From the NCBI GenBank assembly GCA_000435275.1, contig FR883896.1, forward strand, positions 47,385 to 60,072: DNA of 12,688 nucleotides, read 5' to 3'. The notes beneath the pieces are model-generated. The model was not told where the DNA came from. It made no database searches and was given only the letters and a program-made list of their open reading frames with translations. Position 1 is the first letter of the stretch, and each line of letters begins with the position of its first letter. A program made the position numbers and the translations under genes. Source of the stretch: Clostridium sp. CAG:557. GTDB taxonomy: Bacteria; Bacillota; Clostridia; Oscillospirales; Acutalibacteraceae. This document shows positions 1 to 6,788 of the stretch, in pieces.

Positions 1-2048
1 GTCGCGAAATTGATACCACAGACCCAGAATATTATAAATGGACACAATGGATATTTTTGCAACTATTTAAACATGGCTTAGCGTATAAAAAAGAAATGGC
101 GGTTAATTTTTGTACATCATGCAAATGCGTTTTAGCCAATGAAGAGGTTGTTGGTGGAGTTTGTGAGCGGTGTGGTAGTGAGGTTGTTCAAAAAGTTAAG
201 TCGCAGTGGATGTTAAAAATTACTGAGTATGCAGAACGTTTAATTAACGATCTTGACTTGGTGGAGTATCCGGAGCGTGTTAAGGCTCAGCAAAAAAATT
301 GGATTGGTCGGTCTGAAGGTGCACTGATTAATTTTGATACAACTTTAGGTGAAAAAATAACTATTTATACCACACGCCCAGATACGATTTTCGGCGCTAC
401 ATATATGGTTATTTCGCCTGAGCACCCGATTATTGAGAAAATTAAAGATAAAATTGAAAATTTAGAGGATATAAGAAAATATCAGGAAAATGCCGCAAAG
501 AAGTCTGAATTTGAGCGTACACAGCTTGTAAAAGACAAAACGGGAGTAAAAATAGACGGAATTTTTGCAATAAATCCTGTTAATAATACTGAAATTCCGA
601 TATTTATCTCAGACTACGTTTTAGTTTCGTACGGAACGGGCGCAATAATGGCCGTTCCGGCGCACGATGAACGAGATTATGAATTTGCTAAAAAGTTTTC
701 GCTACCCATCGTTGAAGTGGTTAAGGGTGGAGATATTACAAAAGAAGCGTTTACGGATTGTCAAACCGGCACTATGGTTAATTCTGGATTTTTGAATGGC
801 TTAACTGTACCAAAAGCCAAAGAAAAAATGTTGAATTGGTTAAAAGAAAATGGTATAGGAGAGGCAAAAGTAAATTATAAATTGCGTGACTGGGTGTTCT
901 CTAGGCAAAGATATTGGGGAGAGCCTATTCCAATTGTCCATTGCGAAAAATGTGGCTATGTGCCTGTACCGGAGTCAGAATTGCCATTAAAACTGCCAAG
1001 TGTAGAATCTTATGAGCCGACAACTACTGGAGAATCTCCGCTTTCCAACATCGAAAGCTTTGTAAATACAATTTGCCCCAAATGTGGAGCAAAAGCCAAA
1101 AGAGAAACCGACACGATGCCTCAATGGGCGGGTTCATCCTGGTATTTCTTGAGATACGCAGATCCTCATAACAAAAATGAACTGGCAAGTAAAGAAAATT
1201 TAAACTATTGGGAGCCGGTTGATTGGTACAACGGCGGCATGGAACATACTACTTTACATCTTTTGTACAGTAGATTTTGGTATAAATTTTTATATGATAT
1301 TGGCGTTGTCCCCACAAAAGAGCCTTATTTAAAACGAACAAGTCACGGCTTAATAATGGGCGAAAATAATGAGAAAATGAGTAAATCTAAAGGTAATGTA
1401 GTTAATCCGGACGAAATTGTAAACGAGTTTGGCGCAGACACTATGAGGCTTTATGAGATGTTTATCGGAGATTTCGAAAAATCTGCACCATGGAGCACTA
1501 ATGGAATAAAAGGTTGCAGACGTTTTATCGAAAGGTATTGGAATTTTCAAAATATTTTGTCAAGCGAAGTAGGCATCAGAAAATCAATTGAAAATTCTCT
1601 TAACAAGGCCATTAAAAAAGTTACTTTGGATATTGAAGAAATGAAATTTAACACTGCGATTGCTTGCTTGATGTCGCTAATGAACGAAATTTATAACGTT
1701 GGGTCAATAACGATAGACGAGCTGAGAATATTTACAAAGTTATTGAATCCATTTGCACCGCATGTTACGGAGGAAATTTGGCAAAAATTGAACTTAGGCG
1801 ACGGTTTTGCGAGTGTTTCAACTTGGCCTGAATTTGATGAAGCTAAATGTAAAGATTCTTCAGCTGAAATTGTGGTACAGATAAATGGTAAACTTCGCGC
1901 AAAATTGCAAATTTCTGAAGGGCTTTCAGAGTCAGAAGTGATATCTGCAGCTAAAAATGAACCGAAAATTTCTGCAGCTCTTAAAGGTGTTTCAGTCGTT
2001 AAAGAAATTTATGTTAAAGGCAAATTAGTAAATTTTGTTGTAAAATAA
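1..2048 (+). CDS. leuS: Leucyl-tRNA synthetase, 3' part (5' end outside window)
   Basis: Class I aminoacyl-tRNA synthetase that charges tRNA-Leu with leucine in the cytoplasm. The reading frame is open from base 3, and the peptide it gives (REIDTTDPEYYKWTQWIF...) is typical LeuRS sequence, so the gene continues upstream and the in-frame TTG at 57 is only an internal Leu codon. About 681 residues are visible; relatives have about 800, so roughly 120 N-terminal residues, including the HIGH-type motif, are missing. Visible parts in order: a Cys-x2-Cys zinc knuckle pair (about nt 111-176); the CP1 editing domain with TTRPDT (about nt 370-390) and GTGAIMAVPAHDERD (about nt 635-680); the catalytic return with RDWVFSRQRYWGEPIPIVHC and two further Cys-x2-Cys pairs; GGMEHTTLHLLYSRFW; KMSKS at 1374-1388; then the anticodon-binding and C-terminal domains. 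No residue looks abnormal. No terminator hairpin follows the TAA, so read-through into rpsU is possible. The identification is very secure. Confidence 0.98.
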   Translation, partial: REIDTTDPEYYKWTQWIFLQLFKHGLAYKKEMAVNFCTSCKCVLANEEVVGGVCERCGSEVVQKVKSQWMLKITEYAERLINDLDLVEYPERVKAQQKNWIGRSEGALINFDTTLGEKITIYTTRPDTIFGATYMVISPEHPIIEKIKDKIENLEDIRKYQENAAKKSEFERTQLVKDKTGVKIDGIFAINPVNNTEIPIFISDYVLVSYGTGAIMAVPAHDERDYEFAKKFSLPIVEVVKGGDITKEAFTDCQTGTMVNSGFLNGLTVPKAKEKMLNWLKENGIGEAKVNYKLRDWVFSRQRYWGEPIPIVHCEKCGYVPVPESELPLKLPSVESYEPTTTGESPLSNIESFVNTICPKCGAKAKRETDTMPQWAGSSWYFLRYADPHNKNELASKENLNYWEPVDWYNGGMEHTTLHLLYSRFWYKFLYDIGVVPTKEPYLKRTSHGLIMGENNEKMSKSKGNVVNPDEIVNEFGADTMRLYEMFIGDFEKSAPWSTNGIKGCRRFIERYWNFQNILSSEVGIRKSIENSLNKAIKKVTLDIEEMKFNTAIACLMSLMNEIYNVGSITIDELRIFTKLLNPFAPHVTEEIWQKLNLGDGFASVSTWPEFDEAKCKDSSAEIVVQINGKLRAKLQISEGLSESEVISAAKNEPKISAALKGVSVVKEIYVKGKLVNFVVK

Positions 2049-2068
2049 TCTGTTTTTTAACTTGTGTA

Positions 2069-2098
2069 TTGACATTTCGCCATCAACTGTTATATAAT
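2069..2098 (+). promoter_or_regulatory. Sigma-A-type promoter of rpsU
   Basis: A perfect -35 TTGACA (2069-2074) is separated by 18 bp from a perfect -10 TATAAT (2093-2098). Transcription would start near 2105, leaving a leader of about 50 nt before the rpsU ATG at 2157. It lies right after the leuS stop, so rpsU should be transcribed strongly and independently of leuS. The inference rests on sequence match only. Confidence 0.85.
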
Positions 2099-2105
2099 AA
2101 GTTTT

Positions 2106-2150
2106 GTAATTTAAGAATACATTACCTCTGCCGGCTGGCGGATGGGAGGG
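2106..2150 (+). promoter_or_regulatory. Structured rpsU leader with occluded ribosome binding site (candidate)
   Basis: The leader is markedly more GC-rich than its surroundings. TCTGCC (2127-2132) pairs with GGCGGA (2137-2142) around the loop GGCT, with one U-G pair; after a one-base bulge the stem can extend as CC (2125-2126) with GG (2144-2145), the first two bases of the GGGAGGG ribosome binding site (2144-2150). Alternatively CCTC (2125-2128) pairs with GAGG (2146-2149) inside that site. ATTACCTCT (2121-2129) resembles the 3' end of 16S rRNA (AUCACCUCC). A small inverted repeat GTAAT/ATTAC (2106-2110/2121-2125) lies just upstream. The pairings are read directly; a control function is inference. 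Confidence 0.4.
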
Positions 2151-2156
2151 ATATAG

Positions 2157-2330
2157 ATGGCTGAAATTAAAGTTAAAGATAATGAGTCTTTAGACAGTGC
2201 AATAAAAAGGTTTAAAAAACAATGTACCAGAGCTGGTGTTATCGCTGAAGTCCGTAAAAGAGAGGCTTACGTTAAACCTTCAGTTAAGCGCAGGAAAAAG
2301 TCTGAAGCAGCTAGAAAACGTAAATATTAA
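2157..2330 (+). CDS. rpsU: 30S ribosomal protein S21 (bS21)
   Basis: Small basic ribosomal protein on the 30S platform near the 3' end of 16S rRNA, where the anti-Shine-Dalgarno sequence lies. The 57-residue product begins MAEIKVKDNESLDSAIKRFK, carries the family hallmark CTRAGVIAEVRKREAYVKPS (residues 23-42) and ends in a very basic Lys/Arg-rich tail (RKRKY). Length and composition fit bS21. The ATG at 2157 is set by GGGAGGG at 2144-2150, six nt upstream. It has its own promoter and terminator and so appears monocistronic. In many bacteria rpsU heads an operon with dnaG and rpoD; here those two genes are about 7.4 kb downstream on the same strand. Confidence 0.97.
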   Translation: MAEIKVKDNESLDSAIKRFKKQCTRAGVIAEVRKREAYVKPSVKRRKKSEAARKRKY

Positions 2331-2344
2331 TAGATAATTACTAT

Positions 2345-2369
2345 AAAGCGGGCTTTTTGCCCGCTTTTA
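2345..2369 (+). terminator. Intrinsic terminator after rpsU
   Basis: A perfect 9-bp stem AAAGCGGGC (2345-2353) / GCCCGCTTT (2359-2367) has a TTTTT loop, and the 3' strand runs into a short T tract (TTTT, then A). It begins 15 nt after the rpsU stop and ends only about 20 nt before the yqeG start. The T tract is short, so termination may be partial, which could let some transcripts enter the yqeG-aroQ cluster. Confidence 0.85.
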
Positions 2370-2389
2370 TTGAATTAAGGAGTGAGTTT

Positions 2390-2914
2390 TTGCTTTCTTT
2401 TTTACCAAATTTTTATTTTCAAAATGTAACAGACATTAATATTGAACTTTTACAGCGATATGCGGTAAAAGCTGTTTTGTTGGACATTGATAATACTTTG
2501 TCACCACATGGTGCAATTGTTTCATATGATGGAGTACGTGATTGGATCAACGACTTAAGAGTTTTAGGGATTAAAGTCGCAATAATTTCAAATAATAAAG
2601 AAAAAAGAGTGAAATTATTTGCAGAGGATTTAAAAATAAAGTATTACATAGCAAATGCAAATAAACCATTGAAGTCCGGGTTTATTTTAGCAAAAAAGAT
2701 TTTAAAAGTGGATGAAAAAAATATTTTAGTTGTTGGAGATCAAATTTTTACAGACATTTTGGGTGCGAATTTAGCTAAAATGAAGTGTGTCTTGGTTGAA
2801 CCAAAAGATAAAAATGAGCCATTTTCTATAAAATTAAAAAGGGTTTTTGAGGTTCCTTTTAGGTTTGTTTCAAAATTTAAGTGTAAAAAGAAAGACGAAA
2901 TCAGGAGCGTTTAA
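2390..2914 (+). CDS. yqeG: YqeG-family HAD-type phosphatase
   Basis: Predicted soluble Mg-dependent phosphatase of the HAD superfamily, YqeG/HAD-IIIA type; the physiological substrate is not known to me. With the start chosen here the protein has 174 residues, close to the usual size of about 170. HAD motif I is DIDNT (32-36, nucleophile D32 and acid D34), motif II the Ser of IISNN (S67), motif III the Lys of ANKP (K92), and motif IV GDQIFTD (116-122, D117 and D122). The TTG at 2390 is preferred because AAGGAG (2377-2382) lies 7 nt upstream; an in-frame TTG at 2357 would start inside the terminator stem-loop. The C terminus is basic. The stop is one base away from the aroQ ATG, so the two genes are almost certainly co-transcribed. 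The start codon is the least certain part. Confidence 0.88.
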   Translation: MLSFLPNFYFQNVTDINIELLQRYAVKAVLLDIDNTLSPHGAIVSYDGVRDWINDLRVLGIKVAIISNNKEKRVKLFAEDLKIKYYIANANKPLKSGFILAKKILKVDEKNILVVGDQIFTDILGANLAKMKCVLVEPKDKNEPFSIKLKRVFEVPFRFVSKFKCKKKDEIRSV

Positions 2915-2915
2915 T

Positions 2916-3347
2916 ATGAAAAAGGTATTAGTGCTGTTGGGGCCAAATTTAAATATGATAGGTTATCGTGAAACAGATATTTATGGCAAAGAAACTTCTG
3001 CCAATATTGAAAAACAGATTAGGTCAAAGGCTGCGTTAAAAGGCCTTTTATGTGAGATATTTCAGTCAAATTGGGAAGGGGCTTTGATTGACAAAATACA
3101 CGAAGCAAACAATAATTTTGATGCGATTATCCTGAACGCTGGTGCATTAACACACTACAGTCTTGCACTTAGAGATGCAATTGCTAGTGTGGATGTCCCG
3201 TGCATTGAGGTTCATATGTCTAATATTTATGCCAGAGAAAAGTATCGAAAAAAATCTGTAATAGCAGAGGTTTGCGTGGGTCAAATTGTAGGATTTGGGA
3301 AAAGTGTCTACTTTTTGGCACTTGATGCGATAATTGGTTTGATATAA
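2916..3347 (+). CDS. aroQ: Type II 3-dehydroquinate dehydratase
   Basis: Cytoplasmic enzyme of the shikimate pathway that dehydrates 3-dehydroquinate to 3-dehydroshikimate; the type II family forms dodecamers and uses no Schiff base. The 143-residue protein has the normal length and conserved sites: GPNLNMIGYRETDIYG (9-24, with catalytic R18 and Y23), QSNWEGALIDKIHEA (50-64), ILNAGALTHYSLALRDAI (72-89), the catalytic His in EVHMSN (H100) and REKYRKKS (107-114, R111). The ATG at 2916 is chosen over upstream in-frame starts because AGGAG (2903-2907) sits 8 nt before it and the family N terminus begins exactly there. It sits between yqeG and an Xaa-Pro peptidase gene; the aroQ-peptidase pairing is common in Firmicutes (yqhS-yqhT in Bacillus subtilis). 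Confidence 0.96.
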   Translation: MKKVLVLLGPNLNMIGYRETDIYGKETSANIEKQIRSKAALKGLLCEIFQSNWEGALIDKIHEANNNFDAIILNAGALTHYSLALRDAIASVDVPCIEVHMSNIYAREKYRKKSVIAEVCVGQIVGFGKSVYFLALDAIIGLI

Positions 3348-3359
3348 GGAGCAAAGAAA

Positions 3360-4451
3360 ATGGCAAAAAGATTAGTGAATTTAATAAAAAAACTTCCACT
3401 TTATGATGATGGTAAAAAAATTGATGCGGCATTAATTGTGTCGGAGGTTAACAGAAGGTACTTTTCTGGGTTTAAATCTAGTGCTGGTGTGATTTTTGTA
3501 ACACGTGATGAAGGCTATTTTATTGTCGATTTTAGATATTATGAAGCAGCGCTCAACCAAGTAAAAAATATGAAAATTGTCTTAGCTGCAGACTTAAAAA
3601 GTGAAATTTTGAACATAATAAATCGCCATGAAATAAAAAATATATTGCTGGAGAATGAAGGAATAACCTTAGCTGAAGTGCTAAAATTTGAAAAGTGGGC
3701 AGAGGAAATAAATGTAAATTTTATAAAAACAAAAACTTTAGACGACATTATACACTCACTCAGAGCCGTGAAAACAAACGATGAAATAAAAAGCATCAAA
3801 ATTGCGCAAGAAATATCAGAAAGAGCCTTGAGCAAACTTTTACCGATGATAAAATTGGGTATAACGGAAAGGGAAATTGCATTTAATTTAGAGTTTTTAA
3901 CAAAAAAAGAAGGTGCAGATGATATTTCTTTTGATTTAATTGTTGCAAGTGGAGAAAATAGCGCAGTTCCTCATGCAGAGCCTTCAAATAAACAAATTGA
4001 AAACGGGGATTTTATCACGATAGACATGGGAGCGGTGTACAATGGGTATCACAGTGACATGACAAGGACATTTGCTCTTGGAGAGATTTCTGAAAAGAAA
4101 AAGTTGGTTTATGAAACCGTTTTACAAGCCCAAAATAAAGCAATACAGTCAATTAAACCGAACACGTTTTGTAAAGAAATTGACGATGTTGCCAGAAAAT
4201 TTATCTATGATAGTGGTTACGAAGGCTGTTTTGGCCATGCTTTAGGTCATGGAATTGGCCTTGAAATTCACGAAATGCCATTTTTGTCGGCCCGTTCAGA
4301 AGCTACTTTAAAGCCAGGAATGGCTGTAACAGTTGAACCGGGAATATATTTAAAAGGTGAATTTGGTGTAAGAATAGAAGATATGATTCTCGTTACAGAA
4401 AATGGGTGTGAAAATTTGACATCGGCAAGTAATGAACTATTGATTTTGTAA
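3360..4451 (+). CDS. pepP: Xaa-Pro aminopeptidase / M24 metallopeptidase
   Basis: Predicted cytoplasmic dinuclear-metal peptidase that removes N-terminal residues preceding proline (family M24B, YqhT-like). Of the 363 residues, about 1-135 form the creatinase-type N-terminal domain and 140-363 the pita-bread catalytic domain. All five metal ligands are visible: D222 in DMGAVYNGYHSD, D233 in SDMTRT, H297 in GHALGHGIG, E326 in VEPGIY and E340 in RIED. Putative catalytic histidines are H205 (VPHAEPS) and H304 (EIHE). There is no signal peptide. The ribosome binding site TAAGGAG (3345-3351) overlaps the aroQ stop codon, 8 nt before the ATG, so translation is likely coupled. In many Firmicutes efp follows this gene; here a membrane protein gene follows instead. 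Exact substrate range cannot be read from sequence. Confidence 0.93.
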   Translation: MAKRLVNLIKKLPLYDDGKKIDAALIVSEVNRRYFSGFKSSAGVIFVTRDEGYFIVDFRYYEAALNQVKNMKIVLAADLKSEILNIINRHEIKNILLENEGITLAEVLKFEKWAEEINVNFIKTKTLDDIIHSLRAVKTNDEIKSIKIAQEISERALSKLLPMIKLGITEREIAFNLEFLTKKEGADDISFDLIVASGENSAVPHAEPSNKQIENGDFITIDMGAVYNGYHSDMTRTFALGEISEKKKLVYETVLQAQNKAIQSIKPNTFCKEIDDVARKFIYDSGYEGCFGHALGHGIGLEIHEMPFLSARSEATLKPGMAVTVEPGIYLKGEFGVRIEDMILVTENGCENLTSASNELLIL

Positions 4452-4466
4452 TTTGGGAGAGGTAAA

Positions 4467-5564
4467 ATGGATAAAAGTTTAAAAAATAAAATTTTTCTTA
4501 TCACGTACACAATTGCGATATTCTTTTTATTAAAAAATATTTTCATTTTTTGGAGCGGAATGTGTAAGGTTTTTACTCTTTTAATGCCATTTATATACGG
4601 ATTTGCAATTGCTTATATTGTAAATTGGCCGGCTCATTTTTTTGAAAATAACATTTATAAAAGTTATTTTAAGAATGAGAAAATTATAAAATTTTTGTCG
4701 ATTTTTTCAGCATATATGATTGTTTTTGGAATATGTGGGTTTATTTCAATTATAATAGTGCCTCAAATTATTGTAAGTATTAATCAACTAATTGCAAATT
4801 CTGGGAACTATGTAACTTCTTTTAAAAATTTTGTTCAGGAAGTTGCTCTGATTTTACATATTAAAAATTTTACTTTAGTTGATAATCTGACAGAAAAAGT
4901 TATAAAAATTTTAAGCAATGAGACTTTTATAATTAAAGTTTTTGATTTTATGAAAAATTTTGCAATGGTTACTTACAATTGGGTAATCGGAATTATTATT
5001 TCATTCTATTTTATGTTTAATAAAACTGACTTATTGCTTAAATTACGCAGGGTTTTAAAAGTTTGTGTGAATCCTAGAGTCTACAAAAATACAGTAAATG
5101 TTTTGAACATGTCTCATAACGTTTTTGGAAAGTTTATAATAGGTAAAATTATTGATTCTTTTATTATCGGTGTACTGTGTTTTATTGGAATAACAATTTT
5201 GAATATACCTTATTCACTGCTTATAAGCGTGGTTGTTGGCGTTACGAATATAATCCCATTTTTTGGACCATTCCTTGGAGCGATTCCGTGCATAATTATT
5301 TTGTTAGTAATTAATCCAATAAAAGCGCTCTGGTTTGTTATATTTATACTTATTCTTCAGCAAATTGATGGAAATATCATTGGACCGAAAATTTTAGGAA
5401 GTTCGATCGGAATTTCTGCAATATTTATAATGTTTAGTGTAATACTTGGTGGAGGAATGTTTGGCATAGCGGGAATGATTTTGGGAGTACCGGTTTTTGT
5501 GGTTTTATATAATTTGGTTGCCAATTTTATAATTGAGCGAGAAAAGGAGTGTAATTTATTGTGA
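4467..5564 (+). CDS. AI-2E family (UPF0118) membrane transporter
   Basis: Polytopic inner-membrane protein of the AI-2E/PerM/YdiK family (365 aa). The family hallmark NIIPFFGPFLGAIP lies at 261-274, followed by the conserved end with QQIDGNIIGPKILG (298-311) and LGGGMFGIAGMILGVPVF (327-344). Hydrophobic stretches near 10-55, 75-105, 165-185, 225-280, 285-300 and 315-355 suggest seven or eight membrane spans; a more polar stretch separates the third and fourth. Members have been linked to autoinducer-2 export or Na+/H+ exchange, but most are uncharacterised, so no substrate is assigned. The ATG at 4467 follows GGGAGAGG, and the gap from the peptidase stop is 15 nt. Its TGA overlaps the GTG start of the next gene by 4 bases, which implies translational coupling with a GDP-mannose enzyme. 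Confidence 0.9.
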   Translation: MDKSLKNKIFLITYTIAIFFLLKNIFIFWSGMCKVFTLLMPFIYGFAIAYIVNWPAHFFENNIYKSYFKNEKIIKFLSIFSAYMIVFGICGFISIIIVPQIIVSINQLIANSGNYVTSFKNFVQEVALILHIKNFTLVDNLTEKVIKILSNETFIIKVFDFMKNFAMVTYNWVIGIIISFYFMFNKTDLLLKLRRVLKVCVNPRVYKNTVNVLNMSHNVFGKFIIGKIIDSFIIGVLCFIGITILNIPYSLLISVVVGVTNIIPFFGPFLGAIPCIIILLVINPIKALWFVIFILILQQIDGNIIGPKILGSSIGISAIFIMFSVILGGGMFGIAGMILGVPVFVVLYNLVANFIIEREKECNLL

Positions 5565-6640
5565 AAAAAACAGCGTTAATTATGGCAGGTGGCAGAGGAG
5601 AGCGTTTTTGGCCTAAAAGTCGACGAAATTTACCAAAACAGTTTTTATCTTTAACAGATGATGGTATTACAATGATTCAGCATACGGTGAAGCGAATTTT
5701 GCCTTTGGTTGACATAAATGATGTCTTTATTTCAACAAATAAAGAATATATAGATTTAGTGCGAGAACAGTTGCCCAATATTCCAGAAGAGAATATTTTG
5801 TGTGAACCGGTTTCGAGAAACACCGCACCATGTATTGCTTTGGCAGCTGGGCATATCAAAAGTAAATATAATGATGCAATAATGATAGTGTTACCGTCTG
5901 ACCATCTGATAAAAAATAAAGAAATGTTTTTATATTCGCTAAAAGATGCCTGTGAGGTGGCAGAAAATAATACTAATTTGGTTACAATTGGAATAACACC
6001 GACACACCCGGAAACAGGTTATGGATATATTAAATTTAACAACAAAAGAGAAATATTTGGCGAAAGTGCAGCGTTTAAAGTAGAAAAATTTGTTGAAAAA
6101 CCTAAATTAGAAAAAGCGAAAGAGTATCTTTCTTGCGGAACGTACTTGTGGAATAGTGGGATGTTTATTTGGAAAGTTTCTTCTATAATGGAGAATTTTA
6201 AAGCAAATTTGCCTGATATTTATAATGGCCTCCAATCAATTATTAAAGCTGTGGGAACTGATATTTATAAAGAAACTTTACAAGAAAAATTTAATGAACT
6301 TGAGTCGATTTCGATTGATTACGGTATATTAGAAAAAGCGGATAATATCTTTGTAATTCCGGGAACTTTCGGCTGGGACGATGTTGGCTCGTGGCTTGCA
6401 ATTGAACGTATAAATAAAACAGACGATTTTAATAATGTAATCAGTGGAAATATTATAACCATAGACACTAAAAATAGCATCATTCAAGGCACAAATAAGC
6501 TAATTGCATTAGTTGGTGTGGAGGATTTGATTGTGGTGGATGCTGCAGATGCAATGCTTATTTGTAGTAAAACGGATGCAAATAAGATAAAAAAAGTGAT
6601 TGAGAATTTAAAAATTTGCAATAGAAATGAATATATTTAA
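5561..6640 (+). CDS. manC: Mannose-1-phosphate guanylyltransferase
   Basis: Predicted cytoplasmic nucleotidyltransferase making GDP-mannose from mannose-1-phosphate and GTP, a precursor for surface glycans. In the 359-residue protein the nucleotide loop is AGGRGERFWPKSR (9-21), followed by PKQ (25-27), EPVSRNTAP (82-90), LPSDH (111-115), ETGYGYIKF (151-159), VEKP (178-181), WNSGMF (197-202) and FGWDDVGSW (270-278). It lacks the C-terminal cupin phosphomannose-isomerase domain of the ~470-residue bifunctional enzymes, so it is the short, monofunctional type. It starts with GTG, overlapping the upstream TGA as GTGA; AAGGAG (5544-5549) is 11 nt upstream, rather far. It is the last gene of the cluster before a strong terminator. 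No other sugar-nucleotide or glycosyltransferase gene is in the window, so the pathway it feeds is unknown. Confidence 0.93.
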   Translation: MKKTALIMAGGRGERFWPKSRRNLPKQFLSLTDDGITMIQHTVKRILPLVDINDVFISTNKEYIDLVREQLPNIPEENILCEPVSRNTAPCIALAAGHIKSKYNDAIMIVLPSDHLIKNKEMFLYSLKDACEVAENNTNLVTIGITPTHPETGYGYIKFNNKREIFGESAAFKVEKFVEKPKLEKAKEYLSCGTYLWNSGMFIWKVSSIMENFKANLPDIYNGLQSIIKAVGTDIYKETLQEKFNELESISIDYGILEKADNIFVIPGTFGWDDVGSWLAIERINKTDDFNNVISGNIITIDTKNSIIQGTNKLIALVGVEDLIVVDAADAMLICSKTDANKIKKVIENLKICNRNEYI

Positions 6641-6661
6641 AAAGACGTAGTTGCAATTGCT

Positions 6662-6696
6662 AAAGGTGCCGATTTGTGGTACCTTTTTTATTTTTT
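6662..6696 (+). terminator. Intrinsic terminator ending the yqeG-manC cluster
   Basis: The 9-bp stem AAAGGTGCC (6662-6670) / GGTACCTTT (6678-6686), with one G-U pair, encloses a 7-nt loop and is followed by TTT, an A and six more T. It lies about 20 nt after the manC stop and separates this cluster from the sporulation operon. Confidence 0.9.
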
Positions 6697-6717
6697 AGAA
6701 AAAAAGATACCGCCGTA

Positions 6718-6752
6718 TTGTGACAAAAAAATTTTATAAACTAAACGATAAT
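6718..6752 (+). promoter_or_regulatory. Candidate spoIIG promoter with wide spacing
   Basis: GTGACA (6720-6725, 5 of 6 to the -35 consensus) and GATAAT (6747-6752, 5 of 6 to the -10) are separated by 21 bp instead of 17. The Bacillus subtilis spoIIG promoter is known to have similarly wide spacing and to need phosphorylated Spo0A. The -35 lies in the palindrome TTGTGACAA (6718-6726), whose minus strand TGTCACA matches the Spo0A box TGTCGAA at 5 of 7 positions. Both elements are degenerate and the region is very AT-rich, so this is tentative. Confidence 0.4.
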
Positions 6753-6788
6753 AAGAGTAATCAAAAATTATTCAATAAGGAGGTCGAT

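Noticed and set aside
2847..2915. AroQ extension starting inside yqeG
   Set aside because: The family N terminus begins at the ATG at 2916, which has AGGAG 8 nt upstream; the extension is just the yqeG tail in another frame.
3539..3835. 98-codon minus-strand open frame opposite the Xaa-Pro peptidase gene
   Set aside because: Shadow of an AT-rich gene: Phe/Ser/Ile-rich product without motifs, opposite a clearly real M24 peptidase.
4268..4546. 92-codon minus-strand open frame spanning the pepP/transporter junction
   Set aside because: No ribosome binding site or motif, and it lies opposite two well-supported genes.
6720..6788. N-terminal extension of SpoIIGA from the GTG at 6720
   Set aside because: The extra 23 residues are polar and unlike the family, there is no ribosome binding site before the GTG, and TAAGGAGG sits ideally before the ATG at 6789.
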